DNA of 64,000 nt from Methanothrix harundinacea 6Ac (GTDB taxonomy: Archaea; Halobacteriota; Methanosarcinia; Methanotrichales; Methanotrichaceae), in assembly GCF_000235565.1 (NCBI RefSeq), contig NC_017527.1, positions 434,001 through 498,000 of the forward strand, read 5' to 3'. Below the pieces are notes generated by a model. It had not been told where the DNA came from. It did no database searches and saw only the letters and a program-made list of their open reading frames with translations. Made by a program: the position numbers and the translations under genes. This document shows positions 43,166 through 52,972 of this stretch, in pieces (within the stretch, counting starts at the first letter, position 1; each line of letters begins with the position of its first letter).

Positions 43166-43677
43166 GCCGCCTCCACGATGTCAACGCCGTATTTATTCTT
43201 GACGTACTCGACGGCGTCTTCTCTCGTCACTCTGTGCGTTGAGGCCATCTTCGCCCTGGCGACCCGCCTCCGGGCCACCCGGTATCCCGGCCGTTTCAGG
43301 GCCACCGAGACGTCCATCCCGAAGATCCCGATGTCGGGCTCGTACTTCATCCCCGGAAAGTCGGTGTGCTCCTCGACCCCGAAGGAGAAGTTGCCGGTAT
43401 CGTCGAAGGAGCTCCGCCGGAGGGCGCTCCCCGCCACCTCCAGGGCCACCTTGAGGAACTCCTCGGCGTCTCTCCCCCGGAGGGTGACCCGGCATCCGAT
43501 CGGCTCCTTCTTCTTTATCCCGAAGCCCGGCAGGGTCTTTTTGGCGATGGACCTGACGGGGGACCTGCTCGTGATCTCGCCGAGGATCGTCTCGGCGTTG
43601 ACCAGCCGCTGGCCGCTCTCGCCGGTTCCGATGTGGACCGTCACCTTGTCGATCCGCGGCTCCAACATGACGTTCAT
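43162..43677 (-). CDS. rpl5: Ribosomal protein uL5
   Basis: The 171 residues carry the L5 marks [20 protein letters not shown] and [20 protein letters not shown], with the 5S rRNA-binding fold. It sits in the central protuberance. Overlaps of 4 bases join it to S4e upstream and S14 downstream. Confidence 0.95.
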   Translation of the reverse strand: MNVMLEPRIDKVTVHIGTGESGQRLVNAETILGEITSRSPVRSIAKKTLPGFGIKKKEPIGCRVTLRGRDAEEFLKVALEVAGSALRRSSFDDTGNFSFGVEEHTDFPGMKYEPDIGIFGMDVSVALKRPGYRVARRRVARAKMASTHRVTREDAVEYVKNKYGVDIVEAA

Positions 43678-44378
43678 ATCTCAGCCCCCAGCTTGATGGC
43701 GGGCTTATCTCTGCCGATCATGAAGACGTGGTCTACGGTCGTCTCGAACTCCTCTTTCCCGGAGATGATGACCCGGTTCGGCCGAGAGCTCTTGACCACC
43801 TCGATCACCTTGATCGTACCGACCTCCCCGGAGTGGGTGCCGCCGACGACCATGGCGAGGTTTCCTTCCTTGAACTCGATGACGTCGGAGATCTCCTTAT
43901 CGGGTATCGATAGGATCACCGAGCTTCGGGTGGTGTAGTCGCCCTCGGCCAGGATGTTGGTCCCGTCGTTGAGGTTCAGCTGGGTCTTGCCGCCCTGGAG
44001 GACCGTCTTCTTCTCGATCCTGCAGAGCTTCCTCGCCTCGCCGGCCTCCAGCTCGTGGAGGTTGAACCTGCCTTTCGCGTCCGTAAGGAGCCTGAAATTT
44101 TTGTCCAGAGCCGGGACCGATATCACGTCGAAGATCCCCACGGGGAAGTTGAGGTCTTTCCTCGCCTTTCCGTCGACGAGGACCCCGCCCTCGTGGAGGA
44201 CGCGCTTCGCCTCTCTGGAGTTGTCGACGAGCCCTAAGAGGTCTCTGACTACGACGACGAGGGGGATGCTCCCCTTCTCAGAGTGGGGGCCTGGTCTCGT
44301 CTTGGCCACCCACGTATGGACCTTCCTTGCGATCGGCCAGCTTCTGGGGCTCGCAACCCTCTTCTGATGTCTGCTCAC
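43674..44378 (-). CDS. rps4e: Ribosomal protein eS4
   Basis: The 234 residues start with SRHQKRVASPRSWPIARK, contain an S4-type RNA-binding segment (VDNSREAKRVLHEGGVLVDG) and a KOW motif near the end (VGGTHSGEVGTIKVIEV). It is archaeal/eukaryotic specific. The GTG start is 5 bases after the L24 stop. Confidence 0.94.
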   Translation of the reverse strand: MSRHQKRVASPRSWPIARKVHTWVAKTRPGPHSEKGSIPLVVVVRDLLGLVDNSREAKRVLHEGGVLVDGKARKDLNFPVGIFDVISVPALDKNFRLLTDAKGRFNLHELEAGEARKLCRIEKKTVLQGGKTQLNLNDGTNILAEGDYTTRSSVILSIPDKEISDVIEFKEGNLAMVVGGTHSGEVGTIKVIEVVKSSRPNRVIISGKEEFETTVDHVFMIGRDKPAIKLGAEI

Positions 44379-44383
44379 CTAAA

Positions 44384-44743
44384 TCACCTGGAAAAGATCT
44401 TCTTCCGCTCCTCGTCGTCCATCTCCATCTTGGTGATGATGACGTTGGAGGGCTGGACTGGCCTGGGCACCTCGGTCCCGTCGGCCCGGAATACGCTGAC
44501 TCCGGCGACGTGGATGGTGCCGCTCTTCAGATCCGCCTTCTGGACCTCGCCCTCGGTCCCCGCGTGGTCGCCGCGCATCAGCTGGACGGTATCGCCCTTC
44601 TTGACCTGAGCGCTGCGGGCCTTCATCTCCTCCCGGAGCTCTTTGGAGAGGGCGGCGTGCATGTACTTCTGCCGTTTGTGAAGGGGGGCGGAGAACCTCT
44701 CTTTTCTCTGCTTGCGTGGCTGTTTGCTCTTCATGGTGATCAC
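44384..44743 (-). CDS. rpl24: Ribosomal protein uL24
   Basis: The 119 residues have a basic start ([20 protein letters not shown]) and a KOW motif ([20 protein letters not shown]). It is one of the first proteins in 50S assembly. The GTG at 44743 overlaps the L14 stop; the ATG at 44734 is an alternative start. Confidence 0.94.
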   Translation of the reverse strand: MITMKSKQPRKQRKERFSAPLHKRQKYMHAALSKELREEMKARSAQVKKGDTVQLMRGDHAGTEGEVQKADLKSGTIHVAGVSVFRADGTEVPRPVQPSNVIITKMEMDDEERKKIFSR

Positions 44744-45138
44744 ACTATTATCGAGGCCGCCGAGGCGATCTTTCCGTACCGCTCAGCCACCTCTCGGGCC
44801 ACTGGCCCCTTTATCTCCGATCCCTTGGGAATCCCGAGAGCGTCGGTGATGACCGCCGCGTTGTCCTCGAACTTGACCCTCATCCCGTCGGGCCTCCGGA
44901 ACTCCTTCCTCTGGCGGACGATCACCGCGGTCATGATCTGCTTTCTCATCTCCGGGGTACCCTTCTTCACGGATACCACTATCATGTCGCCGACTCCAGC
45001 GCAGGGCATCCGGTTCTTTACGCCCCTGTACCTCTTCACCGATATGATCTCGAGCACCCTCGCGCCGGTGTTGTCGGCGCATTCGAGCCGCGCTCCTGCG
45101 TTGATCGGCCTTGAGATGCTCGCCTTCAACCCCTTCAT
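44740..45138 (-). CDS. rpl14: Ribosomal protein uL14
   Basis: The 132 residues hold the L14 five-strand barrel with [19 protein letters not shown] and [20 protein letters not shown]. The ATG at 45138 overlaps the S17 stop as ATGA; a longer frame to 45189 lies inside S17 and is rejected. Confidence 0.95.
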   Translation of the reverse strand: MKGLKASISRPINAGARLECADNTGARVLEIISVKRYRGVKNRMPCAGVGDMIVVSVKKGTPEMRKQIMTAVIVRQRKEFRRPDGMRVKFEDNAAVITDALGIPKGSEIKGPVAREVAERYGKIASAASIIV

Positions 45139-45455
45139 CGGACGACCTCCACCACGACGAAGGACTTGGTCTTGCTGAGGGGCCTGCATTCGGCGACCTT
45201 GACGACGTCGCCGACCTTGGCCTTAAGGCAGGGGGGGTTGTGGGCGTGGAGCTTCGACCGCCTCTTCTCGTACCTGTCGTACTTCGTCATCTTCCTCTCG
45301 AACTCTCGCAGGACCACCACTGTATCGGTCATCTTGTCGCTGACCACCTTTCCGTCAAAGACCTGACCGCGAACGGAAAGCTCTCCATGAAAGGGACATT
45401 TTGGATCGTCACAGGCCTTTTCAGGGGACTTGACGCCCAGTCCGACATCCCTCAT
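45135..45455 (-). CDS. rps17: Ribosomal protein uS17
   Basis: The 106 residues include an archaeal N-terminal segment with two Cys ([19 protein letters not shown]) and the S17 OB fold ([20 protein letters not shown]). The ATG at 45455 overlaps the Rpp29 stop by 4 bases, so it is preferred to the GTG at 45464. Confidence 0.95.
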   Translation of the reverse strand: MRDVGLGVKSPEKACDDPKCPFHGELSVRGQVFDGKVVSDKMTDTVVVLREFERKMTKYDRYEKRRSKLHAHNPPCLKAKVGDVVKVAECRPLSKTKSFVVVEVVR

Positions 45456-45742
45456 AATTTCCACCTCGATCTCCGTATTTTTTTGTTAATCCTGTTTTCG
45501 GGTTGTGAGACTAAAACTGAGCCCTCTGCCTTCACCTTCAGGCCCTGGGACAGGGTAAAAATGAAGCAGTTGCAGGACTTGGGAACGCATTTCACTCCGC
45601 TCCTGGTCTCGATCAGAAAGGTGTTCCGGGTCTCATCGACGACCCGGCCGGAGATTCCCGCCTGGGCGGGGTTAGTCCCCCTTGCAACCTCCACCGGAAG
45701 GCCAATGAGCTCATGTCTGACGAGATTCTCAGGAGTGATCAT
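45452..45742 (-). CDS. rnp1: RNase P protein component 1 (Rpp29)
   Basis: The 96 residues match archaeal Rpp29/Pop4: opening [20 protein letters not shown] and an Sm-like barrel ([20 protein letters not shown]). It binds RNase P RNA for tRNA 5' processing. The gene is in its usual place between L29 and S17. The ATG at 45742 overlaps the L29 stop by one base; a GTG at 45745 is possible. Confidence 0.93.
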   Translation of the reverse strand: MITPENLVRHELIGLPVEVARGTNPAQAGISGRVVDETRNTFLIETRSGVKCVPKSCNCFIFTLSQGLKVKAEGSVLVSQPENRINKKIRRSRWKL

Positions 45743-45945
45743 CACGCCGTTGCACGCTCCTTCTGAATGGTCTTGATCCTGGCTATGGACCTCTTTATCT
45801 CCCTTATCCTGCCGGGGTTCTCCGGGGCGCCCCCAGAGACGACGAGCCCCCGCTCGCGGACGAGCTCGCCCTTTAGCTTCTCAAGCTCCTCCCCCAGCTC
45901 CTCGGGGCTCATGTTCCTCAGTTCATCGACCCTGAATATCGCCAT
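45742..45945 (-). CDS. rpl29: Ribosomal protein uL29
   Basis: The 67 residues are two helices, starting [20 protein letters not shown], with the family [11 protein letters not shown]-like closing helix ([16 protein letters not shown]). It sits at the exit tunnel. The ATG at 45945 is preferred over a longer frame that overlaps S3. An SUI1/eIF1 gene often found next to it in other archaea is not here. Confidence 0.93.
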   Translation of the reverse strand: MAIFRVDELRNMSPEELGEELEKLKGELVRERGLVVSGGAPENPGRIREIKRSIARIKTIQKERATA

Positions 45946-45962
45946 GTCAAGTCCCTCTCGTC

Positions 45963-46871
45963 TCACCCTTCTCTCTTCGGCTCTTCAGAGGCCGCCTCGG
46001 CGGGGGCCTCCTCCTCGGTGGCCGGTTCCGCGGAGACCGGCTCTTCGGAGATCGGCTCGTCGGATTCCGCAGCAGGCTCCTCGGAGGCCTCCTCCTCGAA
46101 AACCGGCTCTTCGGCGGGGGTCTCTTCGATGGCAGGCTCGGCGGGGATCTCCTCCTCGACGATCTCCATCTCCTCGACCGTCACCTCGACGGCGCCCTCG
46201 GCCCCGGACTCCAGGAGTTCCTCCAGCTCGTCCCTCTTCTCCTCCACTGGAAGGGCCTCTTCAGCCTGTTCCTTGGAGGGGGGCACGATCTCGAACCTGT
46301 CGGGGGGCACGGCGTCGGGGGGGACGATCCTCACCTGGCATCCGATGGTCCCGAGCTTCTTAACCGCCACGGCGTAGCCGTGGTCGACTATCTCCTGGGA
46401 GGGCTTCCCCGAATGCTTGACGTAGCCGGAGAGGAACTTCTCGACCCTCGACCTCGGTCCTGTGAGCTTGCCGCTGAGGATTATCTCGCATCCGAGGGCA
46501 CCGCTCTCCATCACCCTCCGCAAGGTGGTCTGGCCCGCCTTTCTGAAGTACCAGCCCCTCTCCAGGGAGCTGGCGAGCCTGTTGGCCACCACCTGGGCGT
46601 TCAGCTCGGCCTTTCCCACGTCCTGAACGTCGATCTGGGGGTTGTCCAGCCGGAAGTTTCGGTCCAGGTCTCGGGTGAGCTTTCGGATCAATTTGCCGCC
46701 CTTGCCGATGACCATTCCAGGCTTTTCGGCATAGACGGTGATCTGGATCCCCATGGGGGTCCTGTTCATCGTCATGCCGCCGTATCCGGCCCGACTGAGC
46801 TCCTTGGAGAGATACTCGTGGACCAGGGCTTTGGTGAAGCCGTCCTCTACAAATTTCTTCTCTACGCCCAA
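45963..46871 (-). CDS. rps3: Ribosomal protein uS3 with acidic C-terminal tail
   Basis: Residues 1 to about 205 are S3 with a KH domain ([20 protein letters not shown]) and the C-terminal S3 fold. Residues about 210-302 form a low-complexity tail of repeated Glu/Pro/Ala (for example [20 protein letters not shown]), with a basic KREG end. Acidic tails are known on some methanogen S3 proteins, but this one is long. The start is TTG at 46871, right after the L22 stop. Confidence 0.93.
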   Translation of the reverse strand: MGVEKKFVEDGFTKALVHEYLSKELSRAGYGGMTMNRTPMGIQITVYAEKPGMVIGKGGKLIRKLTRDLDRNFRLDNPQIDVQDVGKAELNAQVVANRLASSLERGWYFRKAGQTTLRRVMESGALGCEIILSGKLTGPRSRVEKFLSGYVKHSGKPSQEIVDHGYAVAVKKLGTIGCQVRIVPPDAVPPDRFEIVPPSKEQAEEALPVEEKRDELEELLESGAEGAVEVTVEEMEIVEEEIPAEPAIEETPAEEPVFEEEASEEPAAESDEPISEEPVSAEPATEEEAPAEAASEEPKREG

Positions 46872-46872
46872 G

Positions 46873-47337
46873 TCAGCTCACCTCGGTCAATATCATCTCT
46901 ATAGAGACCGTCTCCGTATCCTTGGGGGTGGCTCTCCCCATGGCCCTGGGCATCCAGCCCCGGAGGGTCCTCCCCTGTTTGGTGGAGACGTGGGTTATCT
47001 TCATCCCGGCGGGGTCCAGCCCTTTGTACTCGGCGTTGCTGGTGGCGTTGACCAGGACGCCCAAGACGGCCTTCGCCGCCTTCTGGGGGTACCTGCCGGC
47101 GTCCCATCCGACGAGGCCGTGCCGGTGGGGAACCTTCTTGTTGTGATGCTTGAAGGGGACCGGCCTCTTCTTGGCGATCACCTCTTCCAGGTATGTCTTC
47201 GCCGCCTCGGCCCTCATACCCCGGATGGCGTTGCAGATCTCCAGAGCGTGCTTGGGCGAGATGTGATGTTCCGTGCCCATCGCCCTGGATGACTTCTCCT
47301 TTTTTTCAGGGATGATGGAATATTTCAGTCGTCCCAA
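46873..47337 (-). CDS. rpl22: Ribosomal protein uL22
   Basis: The 154 residues match archaeal L22 (eukaryotic L17): [20 protein letters not shown], and the exit-tunnel hairpin with [18 protein letters not shown] at the end. The start is TTG at 47337 with a GGTGTG motif just upstream. Confidence 0.94.
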   Translation of the reverse strand: MGRLKYSIIPEKKEKSSRAMGTEHHISPKHALEICNAIRGMRAEAAKTYLEEVIAKKRPVPFKHHNKKVPHRHGLVGWDAGRYPQKAAKAVLGVLVNATSNAEYKGLDPAGMKITHVSTKQGRTLRGWMPRAMGRATPKDTETVSIEMILTEVS

Positions 47338-47347
47338 AATTCACACC

Positions 47348-47758
47348 TCACTTCAACGGCACGAACTTGCTCGATCGGGTGGCGCCAACGCCGGCGCTGC
47401 CGTGAGTTACCCTTGCTCTCGTCAGGGAGTACTCGCCGAGGTAATGGCCGACCATCTCCGGCATGATCTCGACCCGGTTGAAGGCCTTGCCGTTATAAAT
47501 CTCGATCGTCTTCCCCACCATCTCGGGAAGGACTATCATGTCCCGGAGATGGGTCCTCACCACTTCCCGGTCCTTTACCCTGGAGAGGAGCCTCTTGTGA
47601 TCCTTGGTCAGGCCCCTCTTCAGCCTTCTCCGCTGCCTCGAGGGGAGAAGCTCCATGAACTCCTCGGTGCTGAGCTTGTTCAGATCCTCGGTCTTGAGGC
47701 CGCGGTAGGTGAACTCCTCTTTCCTCTTCGGAAGCCTTGATCCTGATTTCCTAGCCAA
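47348..47758 (-). CDS. rps19: Ribosomal protein uS19
   Basis: The 136 residues contain [20 protein letters not shown] and the C-terminal signature [20 protein letters not shown] of S19. It works with S13 in the head of the 30S subunit. The start codon appears to be TTG at 47758, 12 bases after L2. Confidence 0.94.
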   Translation of the reverse strand: MARKSGSRLPKRKEEFTYRGLKTEDLNKLSTEEFMELLPSRQRRRLKRGLTKDHKRLLSRVKDREVVRTHLRDMIVLPEMVGKTIEIYNGKAFNRVEIMPEMVGHYLGEYSLTRARVTHGSAGVGATRSSKFVPLK

Positions 47759-47770
47759 AACAATCCCTCT

Positions 47771-48484
47771 TCAACGCTTTCCGGTCCTTCTGGCCGCAAT
47801 GGACCCGACCTTACGACCGGGGGGTGTGTTCCTGCTGACGGTCTTGGGCCTTCCTGGATGCTGCCATCCGCCGCCACCGAAGGGGTGGTCCACCACGTTC
47901 ATGGCCACGCCTCTTACCCTCGGATACTTGCCAGCCTTGGACTTCATCTTGTGGTACTTTTTTCCAGCCTTCACGAAGGGCTTGTCGGTCCTGCCGCCGC
48001 CAGCGACGACGCCTATCGTCGCCATGCACTGGGGGTTGAGCCACTTCATCTCTCCACTGGGGAGCTGGACTACGGTCTTTCCGACGTCGTGGGCGATGAG
48101 GATGCCGTAGACCCCGCTGGATCGGGCGAACTGGCCGCCGGCCCGGGGGTTCGACTCGATGTTGCAGATCGGGATCCCCTCGGGGATCTCCGCCAGGGGG
48201 AGGGAGTTTCCGGGCTTGATCTCGGCAGAGGCGCCGCAGGCGATCTCCTGGCCGACGTATACCCCCTCTGGGACGAGGATGTACCTCTCCTCATCGTTGT
48301 CGAGGACCACCCTCGCCACCGGGGCGCACCGGGCGGGATCGTGGACTATCTCCTTGACGACCCCCAGGACGGTCTGGTCCTGGTCCACCTTGACGTGCTT
48401 CAGCTCTGCCCTGAACTTGTGAGAGGGTGCCCGGTAAGTCGGGGTTCCTCGACCTCGGTTCTGTTGTATTAATCTGTGCCCCAT
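47771..48484 (-). CDS. rpl2: Ribosomal protein uL2
   Basis: The 237 residues hold the L2 core: [12 protein letters not shown]-type start ([20 protein letters not shown]), [20 protein letters not shown] and [20 protein letters not shown], which carries the conserved His near the peptidyl-transferase centre. Length is normal for archaea. Confidence 0.96.
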   Translation of the reverse strand: MGHRLIQQNRGRGTPTYRAPSHKFRAELKHVKVDQDQTVLGVVKEIVHDPARCAPVARVVLDNDEERYILVPEGVYVGQEIACGASAEIKPGNSLPLAEIPEGIPICNIESNPRAGGQFARSSGVYGILIAHDVGKTVVQLPSGEMKWLNPQCMATIGVVAGGGRTDKPFVKAGKKYHKMKSKAGKYPRVRGVAMNVVDHPFGGGGWQHPGRPKTVSRNTPPGRKVGSIAARRTGKR

Positions 48485-48493
48485 AACCTCACC

Positions 48494-48742
48494 TCACAAT
48501 AGTCCCAGGGTGGTGGCCAGCTCGTTAGCGCTCCCTTCTCCGGCCAGCTTCACCGCCGCTTTCTTCTCGCCCTTGGAGGTGATCATAGTCCTGACGGAGA
48601 TCACTTCTACGTCGTAGAGCCTCTCCAGCTCCTCCTTGATCTCTTTCTTGTTTGCGCCGATCTCCACCAGGAACTCCATGGTGTTATCGGAGTCGATCAT
48701 GTTCGTGACCTTCTCCGTGATGAACGGACTCTTAATGACCAT
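48494..48742 (-). CDS. rpl23: Ribosomal protein uL23
   Basis: The 82 residues are the small archaeal L23 ([20 protein letters not shown] start and [20 protein letters not shown]). It is the docking site of SRP and NAC at the tunnel exit. The ATG at 48742 lies inside the end of L4 by 11 bases. Confidence 0.93.
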   Translation of the reverse strand: MVIKSPFITEKVTNMIDSDNTMEFLVEIGANKKEIKEELERLYDVEVISVRTMITSKGEKKAAVKLAGEGSANELATTLGLL

Positions 48743-49493
48743 AGGTCTCACCCAGCCACCTCAGAGAGGATTCTGTCCAGACGGTGAGCCTTCCGGCGTG
48801 GGTTCCGGGGGCCAAAAGCTCGACGTTCAGCCTATCGACGGTGGTGACGTCGACGCCCGGAAGGTTTCGCGAGGCCCTAATCAGCCCGCCCTCTCGGCCC
48901 GCCACTATCAGCAGGCTCTTCGGCTGCTTGTACCTTCTTCCTCGCATCTTGCCTCTGCCGGCCCTGACGGTCTTCCCGTCTTTCGCCCTCATGACGTCGT
49001 CCCACCGGCCGCAGGCCGCCAGGAACTTTCTGACCTCCGCCGTCTTCTCGACTCCTTCGAGGTCGTCTTTGGCGACGACGATCGGCTCGCCTGAGAAGAG
49101 GTGGCCCCTCCCCCGGACGAGGTCGGCGTTCGCGGTGGCGGCTATCGCCGATCGGATCGCCTTCCTCCGCTCCTTAGCGTTCACCTTCTCGGTCCTGTCC
49201 GTCTGGGGCTTCGGGGGGTGGGCTCTCCTGCCGCCCTTGGCCTGGGGGACCCTCGCAGCCCGCCTTCCGTTCAGGATCCTCGGGACTCGGGAAGCGCCGC
49301 GCCCCGTTCCCCAGGAGAGGGCAGAGGTCTTGAGGCCTGCGAGATCGCTCGGACCGTAGGGCTGGAGCCGGTTGGCCTGGGCCGCCAGCACCGCCCTCTT
49401 TATGAGATCGGGCCGGAACTCCTCGTCGAAGACCGATGGCAAGTCCATATCTCCGACCTCATTTCCGGATAGATCGATTACTTTAGCCTTCAT
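48732..49493 (-). CDS. rpl4: Ribosomal protein uL4 (L4/L1e)
   Basis: The 253 residues contain the L4 tunnel-loop region ([20 protein letters not shown]) and the archaeal/eukaryotic C-terminal part ([20 protein letters not shown]). The ATG at 49493 overlaps the L3 stop by one base; a GTG at 49496 is an alternative. Confidence 0.95.
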   Translation of the reverse strand: MKAKVIDLSGNEVGDMDLPSVFDEEFRPDLIKRAVLAAQANRLQPYGPSDLAGLKTSALSWGTGRGASRVPRILNGRRAARVPQAKGGRRAHPPKPQTDRTEKVNAKERRKAIRSAIAATANADLVRGRGHLFSGEPIVVAKDDLEGVEKTAEVRKFLAACGRWDDVMRAKDGKTVRAGRGKMRGRRYKQPKSLLIVAGREGGLIRASRNLPGVDVTTVDRLNVELLAPGTHAGRLTVWTESSLRWLGETYGH

Positions 49494-50500
49494 CACAATC
49501 CCTGCTTGGAGTCTCTGCTGACGTAGAGGACCTGGGGCGTCTTCAGGTCGGCGTCCTTGGCTCTGACTGCGGACCTCATCCTGACCAGCCTCTTGCTGGG
49601 GCCCGGGACGCTGCCGCTGAGGATGGCGTACTCCCCCCGGATGATCCCGTATCCAGGAAATCCGCCATCGGGGGTGATGGCGCCGCCGTCGGATCCGATC
49701 GCCAGGACCCTTTTATTGAACTCGGTCCTCTGGTGGTAGCCCATCTGGCCCAGGAGGGGGACGGTCCACCTGACGTGGTGGGGGTTCCAGGGGCCCAGGT
49801 TGCCTATGTGCCTCCGCTTGCCGCCCCGGGAGTGCTTCCTCTTCTGAAGGTTGATACCCCACCGCTTGACGGGGCCCTGGACTCCCTTCCCTTTGGTGAT
49901 GGCGGAGACGTCGATGATCGATCCGGGGCTGAAGATGCTGGAGATCGGAACCGAGGATCCGAGGAGGCTCTTTGCCAGCTCGAACTGGTTGGCGATGTTG
50001 CCGCCGTTCACCTGGATCTCCATCAGGTCTGGATTCTTCTTGGGTACCCCCGTCAGAAGCTTGGGGTTGGTGTGAGCGATCAATCGCAGCTCTTCCATAT
50101 CTTCAATTATCGCCCCGATCTCGTCGATGGCGGCTCCCCTCTTGTTCTTGGGGACGGTGATCGACCGTGCCAGGGATGGGTCCAGCTTATCGGACCAGGC
50201 CTCTCCCGCAGCCCTCACGCCGCCGTTGTACTTCTCGTAGACGCGAAGGGCGGCTATGCTCAGGGGTGGCGTCTCCAGGATCGTCACCGGGACGCTGATC
50301 TCCATCCCCTCGGTGAGGCTGTTGGGCTTGTCGTCGATCATGATGATATGGGTCATGCCGGCCTTGTAACCGGCAAAACCGTCCATTCTGGCCTTCTCCT
50401 CGCCAGCGGCCCAGTATCTCGTCCTGGGGACCTGGCTCTTAGCCCGCTTTCGGGGGCTGAAGGCCAGCGAACCTCGCCTTGGTCGGTGTATGGTTGCCAT
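49493..50500 (-). CDS. rpl3: Ribosomal protein uL3
   Basis: The 335 residues match archaeal L3: start [18 protein letters not shown], signature [20 protein letters not shown], and the histidine-rich [16 protein letters not shown] that reaches the peptidyl-transferase centre. The ATG begins right after the SPOUT methyltransferase stop codon. Confidence 0.96.
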   Translation of the reverse strand: MATIHRPRRGSLAFSPRKRAKSQVPRTRYWAAGEEKARMDGFAGYKAGMTHIIMIDDKPNSLTEGMEISVPVTILETPPLSIAALRVYEKYNGGVRAAGEAWSDKLDPSLARSITVPKNKRGAAIDEIGAIIEDMEELRLIAHTNPKLLTGVPKKNPDLMEIQVNGGNIANQFELAKSLLGSSVPISSIFSPGSIIDVSAITKGKGVQGPVKRWGINLQKRKHSRGGKRRHIGNLGPWNPHHVRWTVPLLGQMGYHQRTEFNKRVLAIGSDGGAITPDGGFPGYGIIRGEYAILSGSVPGPSKRLVRMRSAVRAKDADLKTPQVLYVSRDSKQGL

Positions 50501-51340
50501 TTAGCCCTCCAGTGATCGCATCAGGTTGACCTGGGAGAGGGTGGCGAATATCGCCTCTTCGAGCCTCACCGTCTCGGTTCCCTGATGCGGTATGGTGTTA
50601 ATCACGCAACATCCTTCCATCGTTTCGCTGCTCAAGAACGCATCAACGCCGCGAGCGGGCGATCCGTAGACCAGTTCCAGACCTCGCCCTTGGCCCTGGC
50701 GGACCACCCGCGCGAGGAGGTCTGGGGTTGCTGGCGTCCCCAATCTGGACGTGGCCACCACCAGCCGCCCGCTCGAGCGGACGTGCTCGTCCAGGTCCGG
50801 GATGACCTCGGTCTCGTAGCCCCAGTAATGGGGTATCTCCGATCGGTCTACAGGCTCCGCGGCGAGGGGTTTCAGCGAAAAGACTCTGACGTTCAGACGC
50901 TGCCCAGCAGAAAACCGCTTCGCGGTTCTGAGGGGCAAAGGGCGCTCAACACCTATCTCCACCCATGCGCCGTCGTCAGATCCCACTTCGTCGACTACTA
51001 AACCTACTCGATACTCGCCGACCTTGAGCGTTGAAACCTTTGAGCTTTTGGGATGATGAGGGGTGCGCAGCGGCGGCAGGATGCCGACGTACCTCAGGGC
51101 CCTCTCCCGAGGAAAGAGCCTCTTTCGGAGGTACTGGGGCGTCTCTGCGTACTGCAGGACCCGGGATATGAACCGGGAGTCGTCGAACTCCTCGTCGCGA
51201 TATATGACTATCCGATCCACCCGAAATACCGCAGCTGCTCTTGCGATCATGCCCACCTTGAGGGTGCGTACCCGCTCGTCCCGCGACTCCATCGTCGCTG
51301 AGGACGGGATCAAGATGGACGTCTCGCAGCCACCGATCAT
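50501..51340 (-). CDS. SPOUT-family RNA methyltransferase (COG2106)
   Basis: The 279 residues open with TSILIPSSATMESRDERVRT and have a trefoil-knot-type domain with an inserted OB-like part (about residues 95-160) and a C-terminal LELVYGSPARGVDAFLSSE / NTIPHQGTETVRLEEAI. It belongs to COG2106, now thought to methylate a uridine of rRNA at N3, based on related human and archaeal enzymes. It is the first gene of the ribosomal cluster in many Euryarchaeota, as here. Confidence 0.85.
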   Translation of the reverse strand: MIGGCETSILIPSSATMESRDERVRTLKVGMIARAAAVFRVDRIVIYRDEEFDDSRFISRVLQYAETPQYLRKRLFPRERALRYVGILPPLRTPHHPKSSKVSTLKVGEYRVGLVVDEVGSDDGAWVEIGVERPLPLRTAKRFSAGQRLNVRVFSLKPLAAEPVDRSEIPHYWGYETEVIPDLDEHVRSSGRLVVATSRLGTPATPDLLARVVRQGQGRGLELVYGSPARGVDAFLSSETMEGCCVINTIPHQGTETVRLEEAIFATLSQVNLMRSLEG

Positions 51341-51367
51341 CGGATCTTACCCCCAAGACCTACTCCT

Positions 51368-51381
51368 GATATAAAAAGGTT
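51368..51381 (-). promoter_or_regulatory. Promoter of the ribosomal cluster
   Basis: On the minus strand, CCTTTTTATATCAG lies about 28-40 bases before the SPOUT methyltransferase ATG at 51340 and gives a very short leader. It is the first strong TATA-like box upstream of the whole S10-spc cluster. GGGGGT just before the ATG can be the ribosome site. Confidence 0.5.
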
Positions 51382-51592
51382 TGGAGAGGAAAATGAGGTC
51401 ACTCCGGCGGCCGGTATGCGGGCCGATTTGAAAGGCCGTCCAGAGGCCAGTTTTGGGGCCGGATCCCCCGGCCCACCCTCATCTGATGACATCGAATTGC
51501 TCGCCTCGTCCCCACCTCCACGCCTCCTCCCCTATATTATGTCTCTCGTCGAGGCGTTGAGGTGGTGGTGGCGCGGGGTCCCGGGCCCCGGG

Positions 51593-52153
51593 TCAATGGA
51601 TGGGCTTGAAGGTCCGGGGGTCGAGGGTGAGGGCGCTCTCGCAGTAGGTGCAGATCGTGTCGAGGCCCGTCCCGGCCAGGACCGCCCTCTCCACCAGCTC
51701 CTGGGGCGGGAGGTACTGGGTCATCTCCTCGCCGCAGAGGGGGCACTTTATCTTCAGCCACTCGAGGTCCGTGAGGTCCCGCATATTTAGTATCACCTCG
51801 CCGAGGGCGTCGGAGTAGCCCTCCCGGCTGAATGTAATCGGCTTGAGGTGCCTTATCATGACGGGGAGCTCCGCCTCCTTCTCCAGGAGGGGGATCACCA
51901 ATTGGTCGATCCCGGCGGCGAAGCCGATCTCCTGGTTTACCCTTGGGGATACGACGCCGTCCAAAGTAAGCAGCGCGATGACGCAGTCACAGTGGCGGAT
52001 CCCAAACCTCACCCTCTCCCCTGGAGAGATCCCGCGGGCCCGCCGGTAGATGGCGACGAAGCTCTCGAGGCCGACCCGCCAGAGGGCCTCGGCGAGCTCC
52101 CGGGCGAGGGGCTCGTCCTCCTCAGAGTGGGTGATGTAGACTTTTGTGATCAT
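51593..52153 (-). CDS. TIR-domain protein with C-terminal zinc ribbon
   Basis: Residues 3 to about 125 have the TIR fold: strand/loop KVYITHSEEDEPLARELAEA, then ISPGERVRFGIRHCDCVIAL and LTLDGVVSPRVNQEIGFAAG, where Glu75 is placed like the catalytic Glu of NAD-splitting TIR domains. Residues 137-171 hold CPLC and CTYC, a likely zinc ribbon. Prokaryotic TIR proteins cleave NAD+ or make cyclic signals in defence, though others are enzymes with a housekeeping role. No sensor partner is adjacent. It is separated from the ribosomal cluster by 250 bases with no gene seen. Confidence 0.7.
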   Translation of the reverse strand: MITKVYITHSEEDEPLARELAEALWRVGLESFVAIYRRARGISPGERVRFGIRHCDCVIALLTLDGVVSPRVNQEIGFAAGIDQLVIPLLEKEAELPVMIRHLKPITFSREGYSDALGEVILNMRDLTDLEWLKIKCPLCGEEMTQYLPPQELVERAVLAGTGLDTICTYCESALTLDPRTFKPIH

Positions 52154-52278
52154 GAGCTATGGACTCCGGAGGGGAGATGGTTGTGGGGGGTAATCACGGT
52201 TTCCGTCGGGCGGGGCCCTTCAGCAGAAAAGCTAATAAGCAATCCTCTCCCCGGGAGGGGAGCCCGGAGGGGTAATCC

Positions 52279-52770
52279 ATGGACTTGGAGCTTGAACCGA
52301 TATCCTCGGAGGATCGTGAAGAGATAGTCGAGATCTTCAACTTCTACGTCGATAACAGCTTCGCCGCCTTCCCGGAAGATCGGGTGCCTGGGAAGTTCTT
52401 CGACCTCCTGATGGAGGCCTCTAGGGGCTATCCCGCCTTTGTCGCCAGGGGCGCCAGGGGGCAGGTCCTCGGTTTTGGGCTCCTCCGCTCCCACCATCCC
52501 ATGCCCGCCTTCTCCCGGACCGCCGAGATCACCATCTTCGTCCATCCTGAATCCCGGGGGATGGGGATAGGCAGATCTTTGGCTCTCCGGCTCATCGATG
52601 AGGCGAAGGGGAGAGGCATCACCTCTATCCTCGCCGGCATCTCCTCCCGAAACGATGGGAGCATCGCCTTCCACCGACGGCTGGGGTTCCGAGAACGCGG
52701 TCGGTTCAAGGCGATCGGGAGGAAGTGGGGTGAGGACTTTGACGTCGTATGGATGCAGAGGACCCTTTAA
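52279..52770 (+). CDS. GNAT N-acetyltransferase (phosphinothricin-acetyltransferase-like)
   Basis: The 163 residues carry the acetyl-CoA-binding motif of the GNAT fold, VHPESRGMGIGRSLALRLID near residue 95-114, and the YncA/Pat-like start IFNFYVDNSFAAFPEDRV. The C-terminal FHRRLGFRERGRFKAIGRKW is typical of that subgroup, which acetylates small amines such as phosphinothricin or methionine sulfone. The real substrate is unknown. It is divergent from the TIR gene. Confidence 0.85.
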   Translation: MDLELEPISSEDREEIVEIFNFYVDNSFAAFPEDRVPGKFFDLLMEASRGYPAFVARGARGQVLGFGLLRSHHPMPAFSRTAEITIFVHPESRGMGIGRSLALRLIDEAKGRGITSILAGISSRNDGSIAFHRRLGFRERGRFKAIGRKWGEDFDVVWMQRTL

Positions 52771-52892
52771 GGTGGGTGGGGTTAGTAGATTCCATCCTCC
52801 CTTTAGGGCGGATCACTTGACGTCTCGGCGATGGGGGCCGGTGATGGGCGATCCTTCTTCGAACTCCTCCGATCTCTGGCCGGGTGCGAAGG

Positions 52893-52901
52893 CTTAAATA
52901 G
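52893..52901 (+). promoter_or_regulatory. TATA box for the TRAM gene
   Basis: CTTAAATAG in the context GAAGGCTTAAATAGTCAG matches an archaeal TATA box and lies about 80 bases before the TTG at 52973, giving a leader of about 50 bases. Confidence 0.45.
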
Positions 52902-52972
52902 TCAGAGACCTTTCTGGAGTCCTGCGTTAAGCTATTCTGTTTTATGGTTTTTCGCAAAGGATGGTGTAAAGT

